Shown: one piece after another, positions 26,755 to 36,800 of the stretch
How the letters are laid out: each line of letters starts with the position of its first letter
How positions within the stretch are numbered: position 1 is the stretch's first letter
Assembly: GCF_016583765.1 (NCBI RefSeq)
Contig: NZ_NRRR01000001.1
Coordinates: 620,001-684,000, forward strand
Direction: 5' to 3'
DNA: 64,000 bases
Origin: Chromatium weissei
Lineage (GTDB): Bacteria > Pseudomonadota > Gammaproteobacteria > Chromatiales > Chromatiaceae
The notes under the pieces: generated by a model
Databases searched by the model: none
Told to the model about the DNA's origin: nothing
The model's input: the letters and a program-made list of their open reading frames with translations, nothing else
Translations under genes and position numbers: made by a program

Positions 26755-26842
26755 AATAAAAAACCGCCCCCGATCAAATCAATTCAATCGGGGGCGGTTC
26801 ATTCGCTCATCTCACAATTGGGCTGTCAAACCGACGCGGCTA
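26755..26842. repeat. composite repeat, copy 13, terminator of the 1733-aa gene
   Basis: Stem aaccgcccccgat ... atcgggggcggtt has its U tract on the minus strand. The edge ccgacgcggcta supplies the TAG stop of the large gene at 26840. The repeat array therefore reaches into the S-layer-like locus. Confidence 0.75.
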
Positions 26843-29800
26843 CACAAAATCAGCCAACGCAGTTGGCAACACCGACGTACCCGTCAGAGCGATGACAGTA
26901 TCGGCTGCCGCAGCGTAAGTCGTATCGGTGGCTTGATTCTGCACAACGTAGGTGACGGCCGTACCCGCGAGAGATGCACCTGTCAGTGTCACAAGGATCG
27001 TGTCACCGAGGTTGTCCCAGTAATCGGCATCAACCACAATTGCAGCAGCAACACCAGACGCGATGTCTGTAGCCAAAGTGCCAGTTGTTGTGCCGGTTGA
27101 GGCAACCGACAGCGCTGTTGAATAGAAGTCAGCATTCGCATCATCAGCCGTGGTATTCAACTCGGCAGGAATAGTCACTAGATCAAGAGTATCCGCACCG
27201 GACGCCTTGAAATCAGTAATGACATCCAACGCCGTGTTCAGCGAGTCAGTCGCGCCAATCGTGAATTTATCGGCACCCGTCCCACCAGTCAGGCTATCGG
27301 CACCAGCATTACCAGTGATGATGTCATTACCCGCCCCGCCGCTAATGGTATCCGCTTGCGCACTACCGGAGATCGTGTCGTTAGCGGCACCACCCGTCAC
27401 GCTAACCTTACCTAAACCAGCAGTCATAGTCGCAGCACTGAATGCAGTCGCAGAAGTGTCAGTGATCGTGACATTAACCTGCTGACCGTTAGCAGTTGCC
27501 CCGCCATCAGCCAACACGTCAACGCCATTACCCCAGTCGGTGATGACATCAACATCCGTCGTTCCTGTGCTAGTCACATTGAACGTGTCTGCATCTGCAC
27601 CACCAGTCATGGAATCATTCCCCACACCACCAGTGATCGAATCCGTCCCAGCATCACCGCTAATGGTGTCATTCCCCGCCCCACCATCAATGGTATCGCC
27701 ATCGGCAGCCGTCCCACCCGTAATGCTGTCAGCAAAGGCAGTCGAAACGGCCGTTGCATTGGTCATTAAGGTATTACTGACATTCATCGCCGTCCCAGCA
27801 ACAAGCGACGTGATCGTATTCCCTGTCCCGGTACTCCCGATGAAATCAGCTGCCGCCAAAGCCGCAGTGCCATTAAACACACCGACCAGCTCAATTTCAG
27901 CAGCGGTCAACGTATTCCCCGCCGCATCCGAATTCTGGACGCGCACGATCACCGAGTGCGTACCATTATCAAACGCCATCAGCACCTGATCAGTCGCAGA
28001 CAACACCGTATCTAAACTGCTAATCGCACCCGCCAGCGCCGTGACCAACTCACCCTCAAACGTCGTGTACAACGAAGGCAGGGTGGAAGCGGTAGCACCG
28101 GCCAGATTAGTCAGCGCCGTCGCCGCAGAGCCGGTCAAGTTCTGCGTCACCACATAGACCACTGCCGACGTATTGGCAGCCAAAACCGCCGCCACATCCG
28201 CATTCAGCGTCGCAGCACCCGCCGATGCCTGAACATTACCGGCAACGGTCGTGACCGAGCCATTCACCACAGTACCCGTGTACTGGAACCGCTCTTGCCC
28301 AGTGTTAAAATTACTGATGATGTCAGCATCGGCAACCGCCGTCGCATTCGACTGGATAAAAAACCCTGCTCCAGTAGATGACCCAGCATTGATGATATCG
28401 ATGCCTGCGCCACCGTTCAGAACGCCAGTAATCGCCGCCGCGCCGGGACCGGTCAGGGTGTCGTTACCAGCCCCGCCGTCGATATTAATAGTCACACCAG
28501 CAGTCGTCGCCGCTGCTGCCGTAATGGTGTCATCGCCGCCCTTACCGGACAGCGTTTGCGTCGCTCCTCCTGTCACATTGCCAGAGGTAATGGTATCCGC
28601 CGCCGTATTACTACCAAACAACGTCAGCGCCGTCGTCGCGGTCGTTGCGGTGAGTCCAGCGGTCATCGCCGAGGCATCCAACGTGCCAGCCAGCGAACCC
28701 GTGCTCGTGACCGTCAACGCGGTTGCGCCGGTGACGGCTAGGTTAGTCATGGCAACAGTCATACCTGACAGCGTATTGGCCGCCGTGCCCTGACTGTTCA
28801 GGGTCAGAGTTTCGACATCGGCGTTGCGTTGCAAATCAGTGAGCACCAGACCGCCATTTGTCGCACCTAAATTGACAGTCACGGCATCCGCCGAGCCGGA
28901 GGTCGCCAAGCCGCCCAGAATCACCTTTGTATTATCAGCCGTCACACCCGCATTGACATCCACTACCAAACCATTGGTGATGTTATTCAAAGTCAGTGTT
29001 GTAGCCGCCACATTAATGGCGGCGTGATTCGCAAACTTGCTGCTAACCAGCGCCCAATCCTGAGTTAACGTCGCGCCGGCACCGAAGACTTCAAAACCCG
29101 AGACATTGGTCAGGTCGGCGGCAACCAATGCAGCGCCAACTTGGAGGGTATCAGTCCCATCCCCGCCAACCAGCGTGTCGGCAGTGGTCAGCAAAGTACC
29201 CATGTCCATCGTATCGTTGCCCTTGCCACCAGTGAATTTGAGGTTATTGGCAACACCGTTTTTAAAGACCACACCCGCTTCAGAACTGGAAGCATCCAAG
29301 GTCGTGACACCCACCGGCAACGCTGTGTTGCTCAGATCAACCTTGACATTTCCTGCGACATTGATGCGGTTAAGGGCTGTACCGAACGTAAAGGCACCGG
29401 GCTTACTCGCCGCACCGCTACCGGTAATCGAAAGAATCTCGACGCCGTTGCCGGTATCCAGCGTGATGGTGTCACCCGTTGTGCCGGCCACATTATTCAG
29501 CGCCAAACGCACCGTGTCGGTAGTTCCAGATGTACCAGTAAAGCCAAAACTAAAGGCGTCTGCGTCGCCATCGTTACCCGTAATGCCTAAATCAAAGCCC
29601 GAGGTACCCATCGCCAGATTAGTCGCCGTCACCGCTACCGTTGGATTCTGCAACGTCAGCGAAGTTTCGGCATTGGTCTTGGAGAAATCCGCCGTGACTG
29701 CCGTCGTTCCGGTACCAATCACAAACTTCTCAACATTGCTTACTTGGGTGAAATCCAGCGCACCTGATACGCCCAGTATGGTGAGCGTATCGGTACCGCC

Positions 29801-32041
29801 TTGACCATTGATATTGTCGTTGGACGACCAAGTGACGTTGCCACCATCCAAGAAACCATTGATGGTGTCATCGCCCGCCGTACCCGGCACCGTGTCTTGG
29901 CCCTGAGTCAGGGTATAGGGTATTCCCGTAGTCGTACTTCCCTGCACCGAGAAATTAAAGGTCGCAACGTCACTGATTCCAGCGAACGCATTGCCAAGCG
30001 CATCAGTCAGCGCCGTTGACGCAATGTTGACGTAATAACTTGCGCCCGCCGTCAAATCAGCGGTCGGATTGATCGTCAGCACGGAACCGCTAATACTGAT
30101 CTGTCCAGTAGTATCAGTGACCGAAATAGTACGGGTATCAGTGGCATTAGCAGAATTAACGATGGTGATATTGCCCGTGCCTGCTTTCAAACCTTCATTG
30201 AAGGTGATTGCTAGATTGCTACCTGCGGTAACATCAGTAGCATTATCAAGCGGTGAGAAGGGAGTAGTTGTGGCTAATGTTGGGCCAGCGGTGTCCATCG
30301 TGATGGCTTGATCAGTGATGCTTGCTACCTTGTTACCAGCAGCATCGATCAAGGGTGCAGTGGTGGGCTGCACATAATTAACCTTGACTGTTGCACCCGT
30401 AGGAATGGAAGAACCTAACGTCAGGCTTACGGCAGAACCGTTGATTGCAACGCCAGTGATGTTTAGATTGGTCACTGTGCCTGATATGGTCTGAGTGCCA
30501 GTAAATGCTGACTTGTCCGGCACTCCAGACGTCGTGCTGAGTGCCTCATTGAACGCCAAAGCCAGCGTACTTGCACTACCGGTCGCTGTTGCAATGACTG
30601 GCGCATCGTCATCAACATTGGTCACATTGACATCGACATCCTGCGTGGTCGGATTACCCGCCGCATCGGTCGCGGTCACAGTCAGCTTCGCCGTATTGGA
30701 TGCCGTCGTGCCGGTGTCATCGAAATTATTCAGCGTGGACGCCAAACCCGCCGCCGTCAGCGTGATTGCGCCAGTCGTCGCATCGATTGCAAAGTTATCG
30801 TTCGTCATCGAGTAAGTGACTGGTGTTGAGGCATCCGTTGCAGCAACCGTAGCCACAACCGTCGTCGCAACCGCGTTTTCAGCGTAATCAAACGGCCCAA
30901 TCTTAGTCGTATCAAACACCGGTCCCGTGGTATCTGTTATCGCATCAGAAATCACCACCACAGAGCTGGTTGCCAGCGCCTTCGCGCCCTGCAACAGCGA
31001 CACCGTAAAACCTTGTGAACCTTCCACGCCATCGTTTGCCGCTGGAGTCAAGGTCAAATCAAGCGTCGTTGCCCCGGCTGGTAGCGTCACCGTAGTCGGT
31101 GGTGTCGTGAAATCAGCCAAATCTGCGGTCGTTGCCGTTCCGCCATTACTGTTGCCCACAATCGACACGGTCAACAATTGGTCAGTCGGCAAGGAACTTG
31201 AAGCCGTCAAGGTGAACTTTAACGGCGTGCCCTCTTTCACGCTGTCAGTTGCAGGTGTCAGGGTGTAAGTTACAGCGGGTGCATCCTGTAAGGTGGTTGT
31301 CACCGTTTTCGCCGCACCCAATGCCAAACCAGAGCTGGGATTTGCCAACGTTACAGCCACCTTATTACCAGTTTCAGGTGTCGTGTCGGAGATTACTGGC
31401 AAAGTGATAGTTGCCGAAGTAGCGCCAGCAGCAAAAGTTAACGTATTGCCCACCAAGGTCACATCCGCACCGCTCGCCAGTGCCAATGCTCCAATGTCTG
31501 CTGCTTCCGCGCCGCTCGCTGCATCAACGACTGCCGCAATTTCAACTGAAGTCTCAGCCGCCTGCACCGCACTTAGATTCACGGTGTAAGTCGCAACACC
31601 ACTTTCAACTGCCGTTGCTGGTCCCGTCAGTGTGAAATTTGGAGTCGTTGGATCAATGATCGTGGACTTATCGGTGGCATCAATTGTTGCAGGCACAACA
31701 GCAGTGGCAGTTCCGGTCGGCACTGCCGTACCGCCGAGTGTAACTGCATTCAATCCAGTGATAACCAAATCAGCAGTACCATCAGTAAATGCCAGTTCGG
31801 TCGTATCTGCGGTGCCCAATGTCGCCACCTTGACATCAGCCTTAAATACAGAAACCACATTGCCTTCCACCAAGAAGGTGTAATCCGCCACGCGACCGCC
31901 AAATTCAACACGATCCACGTTAGCGTTGGCACTCACACCGATACCATTAACTCTCAAGGTTTCAGCTCCTGTCGAACCAAACACCTCCGCAGGGTCAGAG
32001 ACGGTGAAGGTATCGCCAGCTTCTAAAAATAACTTTGCCAT
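26840..32041 (-). CDS. S-layer/RTX-like secreted protein with Calx-beta and cadherin domains (1733 aa)
   Basis: No Sec signal is present at the N-terminus (MAKLFLEAGDTFTVSDP), and no cysteine was noticed. Domain order: an N-terminal beta region; two Calx-beta-like repeats (about 130-370); a cadherin-like repeat (about 370-475, with ATDASTPVTYSM); SwmB-like and Big_5-like Ig domains (about 475-690); a long Thr/Ala/Asn-rich S-layer-like region reminiscent of Caulobacter RsaA; and Ca-binding nonapeptides (GGAGNDTISGDAG, GGVGNDSMTGGADADTF, GGTGADKF) near the C-terminus. This fits type I secretion with an uncleaved C-terminal signal. The transporter genes lie at 41.6-44.7 kb. The TAG stop comes from the composite repeat. 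Confidence 0.85.
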   Translation of the reverse strand: MAKLFLEAGDTFTVSDPAEVFGSTGAETLRVNGIGVSANANVDRVEFGGRVADYTFLVEGNVVSVFKADVKVATLGTADTTELAFTDGTADLVITGLNAVTLGGTAVPTGTATAVVPATIDATDKSTIIDPTTPNFTLTGPATAVESGVATYTVNLSAVQAAETSVEIAAVVDAASGAEAADIGALALASGADVTLVGNTLTFAAGATSATITLPVISDTTPETGNKVAVTLANPSSGLALGAAKTVTTTLQDAPAVTYTLTPATDSVKEGTPLKFTLTASSSLPTDQLLTVSIVGNSNGGTATTADLADFTTPPTTVTLPAGATTLDLTLTPAANDGVEGSQGFTVSLLQGAKALATSSVVVISDAITDTTGPVFDTTKIGPFDYAENAVATTVVATVAATDASTPVTYSMTNDNFAIDATTGAITLTAAGLASTLNNFDDTGTTASNTAKLTVTATDAAGNPTTQDVDVNVTNVDDDAPVIATATGSASTLALAFNEALSTTSGVPDKSAFTGTQTISGTVTNLNITGVAINGSAVSLTLGSSIPTGATVKVNYVQPTTAPLIDAAGNKVASITDQAITMDTAGPTLATTTPFSPLDNATDVTAGSNLAITFNEGLKAGTGNITIVNSANATDTRTISVTDTTGQISISGSVLTINPTADLTAGASYYVNIASTALTDALGNAFAGISDVATFNFSVQGSTTTGIPYTLTQGQDTVPGTAGDDTINGFLDGGNVTWSSNDNINGQGGTDTLTILGVSGALDFTQVSNVEKFVIGTGTTAVTADFSKTNAETSLTLQNPTVAVTATNLAMGTSGFDLGITGNDGDADAFSFGFTGTSGTTDTVRLALNNVAGTTGDTITLDTGNGVEILSITGSGAASKPGAFTFGTALNRINVAGNVKVDLSNTALPVGVTTLDASSSEAGVVFKNGVANNLKFTGGKGNDTMDMGTLLTTADTLVGGDGTDTLQVGAALVAADLTNVSGFEVFGAGATLTQDWALVSSKFANHAAINVAATTLTLNNITNGLVVDVNAGVTADNTKVILGGLATSGSADAVTVNLGATNGGLVLTDLQRNADVETLTLNSQGTAANTLSGMTVAMTNLAVTGATALTVTSTGSLAGTLDASAMTAGLTATTATTALTLFGSNTAADTITSGNVTGGATQTLSGKGGDDTITAAAATTAGVTINIDGGAGNDTLTGPGAAAITGVLNGGAGIDIINAGSSTGAGFFIQSNATAVADADIISNFNTGQERFQYTGTVVNGSVTTVAGNVQASAGAATLNADVAAVLAANTSAVVYVVTQNLTGSAATALTNLAGATASTLPSLYTTFEGELVTALAGAISSLDTVLSATDQVLMAFDNGTHSVIVRVQNSDAAGNTLTAAEIELVGVFNGTAALAAADFIGSTGTGNTITSLVAGTAMNVSNTLMTNATAVSTAFADSITGGTAADGDTIDGGAGNDTISGDAGTDSITGGVGNDSMTGGADADTFNVTSTGTTDVDVITDWGNGVDVLADGGATANGQQVNVTITDTSATAFSAATMTAGLGKVSVTGGAANDTISGSAQADTISGGAGNDIITGNAGADSLTGGTGADKFTIGATDSLNTALDVITDFKASGADTLDLVTIPAELNTTADDANADFYSTALSVASTGTTTGTLATDIASGVAAAIVVDADYWDNLGDTILVTLTGASLAGTAVTYVVQNQATDTTYAAAADTVIALTGTSVLPTALADFV

Positions 32042-32156
32042 GTGATGCTCCGAAAGTTCAGAGAAAAGAAATTGAATTTTGAGAAAGTGACCCGAATCGG
32101 CTCATTGCATAACGAGTGATCGGTTCGAGACAGATTGAAAAACATCGGTTTGCGTT

Positions 32157-32190
32157 GCTTGGCGACCAGTAGATGATCTAGTCGCCAAGC
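32157..32190 (-). terminator. hairpin after the 475-aa gene
   Basis: A perfect 10-bp stem, gcttggcgac / gtcgccaagc, with a 14-base loop lies 12 bases past the stop at 32202. The T-rich stretch on the minus strand is displaced by about 10 bases, so termination may be partial. Confidence 0.5.
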
Positions 32191-32201
32191 AAAATGAAGG
32201 T

Positions 32202-33629
32202 TTAGATCAAACTGCCGTCGCCAAAAGTACTATTAAAGGTAGCAACATTGAATGCGGTATCCAAGTCAGTTGCTATGCCTGTCAAGTTAATAGTGATGAC
32301 ATTAGCAGCACCATCATCGCCTTTGATGATTATGTTGCCGTCAGTACCAGAGTTATTGGTAAAGCCACCATCTGCAGTAGCAAAGAACGCGTCCGGCAGA
32401 TCCAACACATCGCCTACACCAAAGCCCGTGATGTTGTAGGTGTAATTGCCAGCGGCGAATGCAAAACTAAAGTCACCGTCTGCTGCATTGAAAGGATCGG
32501 TATTCCCTGCTGAAACGTTTTCCACATTTGAATCGACTGGCTTAACTTCAACCGTCACCGTACCAGTTGCTTCATTGCCATTACCGTCATCAATGGTGTA
32601 GCTGACAGTGTCGCTGCCGGTGAAGCCAGTAGCCGGGGTGTATTCCACTTGCTGCACAGTGGTCGTCGTTCCGTCGCCATTATCGACTTCAACGTCAACA
32701 ATTTTGGCGCTACCACCATTGTCAGCATTCGCAACCGCACCTGTAATCGTCAGCGCATCGCCTTCATCAGGATCAGTGTCATTTGCCAACACGTCGATCG
32801 TTACAGCGGTATTAACATCAGTGATTGATGTATCAGCTTTAGCAGTTGGTGCTCCGTTGGTAACTACAGCACCAACCGTCACCGTCACCGTACCAGTTGC
32901 TTCATTGCCATTACCGTCATCAATGGTGTAGCTGACAGTGTCGCTGCCGGTGAAGCCAGTAGCCGGGGTGTATTCCACTTGCTGCACAGTGGTCGTCGTT
33001 CCGTCGCCATTATCGACTTCAACGTCAACAATTTTGGCGCTACCACCATTGTCAGCATTCGCAACCGCACCTGTAATCGTCAGCGTATCGCCTTCAGGAT
33101 CGCTGTCATTGGTCAGAACATCGATCGTTACAGGGGTATCAACGTCAGTTACTGCGTTGTCATCTGTCGCAGTTGGCGCTTGGTTATCGGTGCTACCACC
33201 ACCCTCAATCGTTACCGCGCCGCCTTCCGCAGTACCTTCTTCAGGAACAGCTTCCACACCCAAAGTTGTCGTCGCAAAGGTCGTGTAATCAACAGGATCG
33301 ACGTTGTCAGTACCAGTGGTGATATTGCCGCCCGGTTCAAAGCTAAAGCTGGTGGTTTCAGTCACAGTGTTGGCATTATTTACCGTAATCACTGAACCAT
33401 TAGTCAACGTCAGCGCCAAGGTATTCGCCGCGACAATAGATGATGCAATCTCAAGACCACCGACCAATTGCAGCGTGTTATTGCCTTGATGATCAATAAT
33501 TTGAATGTTTTTGCCGTCTTCGAGCGTCGCCGCTGTGACAATATACACGTCATCGCCAGCACCCGCGTCGACATTGTCTAAATCTGTACTTTGAAGGATG
33601 TTGAAATCATTTCCGGAAGTAAAAGCCAT
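32202..33629 (-). CDS. secreted tandem Ig-like (cadherin-type) protein, probable T1SS substrate
   Basis: The 475-aa acidic protein starts at ATG 33629 (ggagac site upstream). An N-terminal RTX-like beta region (ILQSTDLDNVDAGAGDDVYIV) is followed by two nearly identical Ig-like repeats of about 110 residues, each opening with VTIDVL(A/T)ND(S/T)DP and closing VSYTIDDGNGNEATGTVTV. The C-terminal domain ends NVATFNSTFGDGSLI. No Sec signal is seen. The repeats share a 205-base stretch of identical DNA. It lies between the two giant secreted protein genes and is probably exported by the same type I system. Confidence 0.8.
   Translation of the reverse strand: MAFTSGNDFNILQSTDLDNVDAGAGDDVYIVTAATLEDGKNIQIIDHQGNNTLQLVGGLEIASSIVAANTLALTLTNGSVITVNNANTVTETTSFSFEPGGNITTGTDNVDPVDYTTFATTTLGVEAVPEEGTAEGGAVTIEGGGSTDNQAPTATDDNAVTDVDTPVTIDVLTNDSDPEGDTLTITGAVANADNGGSAKIVDVEVDNGDGTTTTVQQVEYTPATGFTGSDTVSYTIDDGNGNEATGTVTVTVGAVVTNGAPTAKADTSITDVNTAVTIDVLANDTDPDEGDALTITGAVANADNGGSAKIVDVEVDNGDGTTTTVQQVEYTPATGFTGSDTVSYTIDDGNGNEATGTVTVEVKPVDSNVENVSAGNTDPFNAADGDFSFAFAAGNYTYNITGFGVGDVLDLPDAFFATADGGFTNNSGTDGNIIIKGDDGAANVITINLTGIATDLDTAFNVATFNSTFGDGSLI
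32551..32755. repeat. exact 205-bp direct repeat, copy A
   Basis: Bases 32551-32755 are identical to 32881-33085 (offset 330), encoding the second half of each Ig-like repeat of the 475-aa protein. Perfect identity at silent positions indicates a recent duplication or ongoing gene conversion. Confidence 0.9.
32881..33085. repeat. exact 205-bp direct repeat, copy B
   Basis: It is identical to 32551-32755. The match ends at a c/t difference (32756 versus 33086), after which a 3-base-multiple indel and several changes appear. Confidence 0.9.
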
Positions 33630-33813
33630 GATGCGTCTCCAATGGGTTAAATTTGAAATAAACCTTGTGCCAATCGACGGCAAAAAAGGCTGACTAAAAC
33701 TGAAAATCTCATTCTTAGTTAAACGCTAACAGTTCAGCGCAAGCAAGAATAGTGGACGAGCGTAAACGGTCAATGTTGTTCAGCGGATCATGTTTTTGAT
33801 CTGCGACCAAACT

Positions 33814-33837
33814 CCCCCGACGACCCTCAGTCGGGGG
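33814..33837 (-). terminator. hairpin after the 2373-aa gene
   Basis: The stem cccccgac / gtcggggg with an 8-base loop lies 15 bases beyond the stop at 33852. A short T-containing stretch (agtttgg) follows on the minus strand. It is a G+C-rich terminator-like structure. Confidence 0.55.
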
Positions 33838-33851
33838 AATCGCTCAGGTGG

Positions 33852-36800
33852 TTAGATCACCGCAACCGCAACAGCGGACGCATCAGTCACACCCGCCAAT
33901 GTCAACGTCACCACCTCACCATCTGCATTAGGACCAAGATTCACGATGGTTGCACCAGTAATCTCGTTGAGAATGACTCCGATGGTGTGCTCTGCGTCAA
34001 CAACCAAACCATCTAATCCATCGAGCGTTGCCACATCCGCACCAACTCCTTCTGGCAAATCGAGTTCCAACACGTCAGCGTCAGCACCTACTTCAAAGCC
34101 CGTTACCGTGACCTGCGTGGGTTCACCAGACGCGTAGACATCAGCAACCGCTCCCGTGCCTGCTGTCAACACAACCCTGTCAGCAACACCAATTGTTACC
34201 ACTGCTTCATCATCACCCGGTTCGATAACAGCATCTGCTGGCGGTGGCACAACTGGGGCGGCCGCAAACCATAAGTTGTATTGCGCATCGTTGAAAATGA
34301 AGATGCCGTTTCCGTCGCCGTCAACATTGGCATCGTTATACAAATCGGTCTGCGTTGCCGCATTCGCAAGATAAGATGCGCCTGCGTTTTGCACGTCTCT
34401 CAAATCGAAGACCAGGTCATCTGCCGCAGAGTAATTGCCATCGTGGTTAGTATCCACAAAGACACGGAAGTTATTGCCGTCGCCTGCCGCCGCACCTGGC
34501 TCAAGTTGAACGTGAATTGCCCGTGCAATTCCTGTTGCGTCAGCGCCTTCGCGGAAGAAGTTAGCCACTGACTCCAGACTGTTCACGGTTACTGGTGTGC
34601 TATACAAAATGCTCTCAACTGCATCAGCAACACCATCGTCGTTCCGGTCGGTGTCATTAATTCCACCGTCCACATTGACGCTGTCGCCAGCCGCAATCAC
34701 ACCGAAGTTGAAAGAACGCAGATCAAACTTATCGGCGCTATTGCCAATGCCAGCACCAGCAGTGTCAAGCGTCACACTGTGGAACTCATCCGGCTGTGCC
34801 AAGCTGTTGGATTGATTAGCACTGGTGTAGACCACTTCATACTGACCATCAACACCGCCAATTGCCTTATCCAGATGCTGAATGTCCTGACCAGTTGACT
34901 GATCCACCCGCATCATCACACGAGTCGCTGTCATCGCACCGGTGGTGTCAATAATGGTGAAGTCATCATCGCTGATTTCATTGACCACCGTAGCGTCAAG
35001 CAGTCCGTCAGCATTCTGGTCAATCTGCACTTGGAATGCAGCATCGACTCCACCATCGGCAAGCGTGGTTGCCGTCGCTGTGGCGTTGACCGCACCAGCA
35101 TCAGTAGTCGTAAAGACCAACACATCATCGCCGATGCCGAAGTCTTTCACTGTGTCTTGAGTGTTCTGAACCGCAGTGATTTCAGTCGCTGAATCAGCCT
35201 CAGTGACATACATGAATCGATCATTGCCTGCACCACCAGTCAACGCATCGCCACCAGTCACACTGGAACCACCGCGCCCAACGATCCAGTCGTTGCCTAC
35301 GCCGCCATTGATGTCGTTGACACCATTGCTGCCATAGAGACGATCAATGCTGTCGGAGCCGTTGATATTCTCAAAACCCTTGAGATGAATAACCGTGCCC
35401 TGACCGTTATCAGCGACTGAATCCAACCGATCTTCAACAACCACGCCGCTTTCAAGATCAACGAGATTGTAAGTATCAATGATCGCCCCGCCTGCCGCGT
35501 CAAGGTCGGAAATATCAACGATGTCGCCGTTTTGATCCGATCCCACCAGCGTCAAGGTTTTTTCGCCCGCCGCATAATCCGCACTGGTAACAGTGATGAC
35601 ATCAACAGTTTTCGACCCAGTGGCAGTAACGTTGACCGATTGCGTACCTGTATCAGTAACCAAATCGTAGGTTGCATTTTGCACTGAACCCGTTACCGGC
35701 GTGGTCAGTGCCGAGTAGTTCACGACGTTTTCACCGCCTTCCAATAAGAAGGTATGTGCCGCATCGTTTTCCAAATCGGTCAGCAGCACCGTCTCAGCCA
35801 AGGTGTTATGACCTACCACCTCATTCCAGAACCGTGTGCCAGCCGGATTGTCAGCCGTGCGATCCATAAACTGCGCAAACACATCAGAGGTCGTGGTATC
35901 GCGCACTTCTGCGCCGCGTACCAAATCGACAACGTCTTCACCGTTGGCAGCGCCGTTAAGTTCAGCAAACTCATTCTCAGCAGCGTCAGACTCAACTGAG
36001 AACTCAATCGTCGTCGCTACGGTCGCATTTGACAGATCGATGATGTTTGCGGCTTGACCGCCAAAATACCGCTCAACATTAGTGGCGTAATCCACGCGAC
36101 TCGTACCAGAAATAATGCGATCAACTGCATCTGGTTCGATGGTGTCTTCCGACTCTAATGCCGTTGCGACGACAACCGCAACAGCACTGGTATCTTGTTC
36201 ATAATCAAGTGCATCGTTAGTACCAGCACCGAGATCAAACTGGAACAGACCCAAGTTAGTAATCGTCGTTGTCGGTGCACCTAGGTAGGTTTCGATACCA
36301 ATTTCGGTGACGACTTCAACGCCAGCGACATCAACCACACGTCCAGGTGCAGCCATGTCATTGCTGGTAATGATGCGATCATCACCGGCAGAACCAGTCA
36401 CAGTTTCCAATTGCTCAATGCCAGCAACCTCGAGCAGTTCGCCGCCCAGACCGTTACCAGTCACAGCAACACCGCCAGCTTCCAGAGTATTCGCCTCAAC
36501 ATTGGCAACGCTATCTGCAAGTTTGCCACCACCGAGCGTTTCGCCGATTGCTACGCCTACGCCGTAGTTGACAGTCGCGCCACCAACGATCTTGCTCAAA
36601 TCAAGCGCATCGATGGTTCCGGTGGCTGCGAAAGTAAGGTCAACTTCCTCAACGCTAACCAAGGTATCGGTTGTAACCGTTTGACCGAGTACGCCGCCTT
36701 TCAAGGCAACGGTGTCAGTATCTGCTTCAGACTCAACCGTCAACGTAACAACCGGTCGGACATCTTCTGCTTGTGGCGGTGCGTTTAAGAAGTTGTGTTC

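Noticed and set aside
19612-26840. CRISPR array suggested by the regularly recurring repeats
   Set aside because: Repeats are 60-150 bp, diverged, and separated by real genes of different lengths, with no spacers or cas genes.
20519-26842. Integron attC sites in the repeat array (GTTGGGT and ACCCAAC resemble attC core sites)
   Set aside because: attC sites run RYYYAAC ... GTTRRRY from 5' to 3'. Here the order within each repeat is the reverse, and no integrase gene is in the window.
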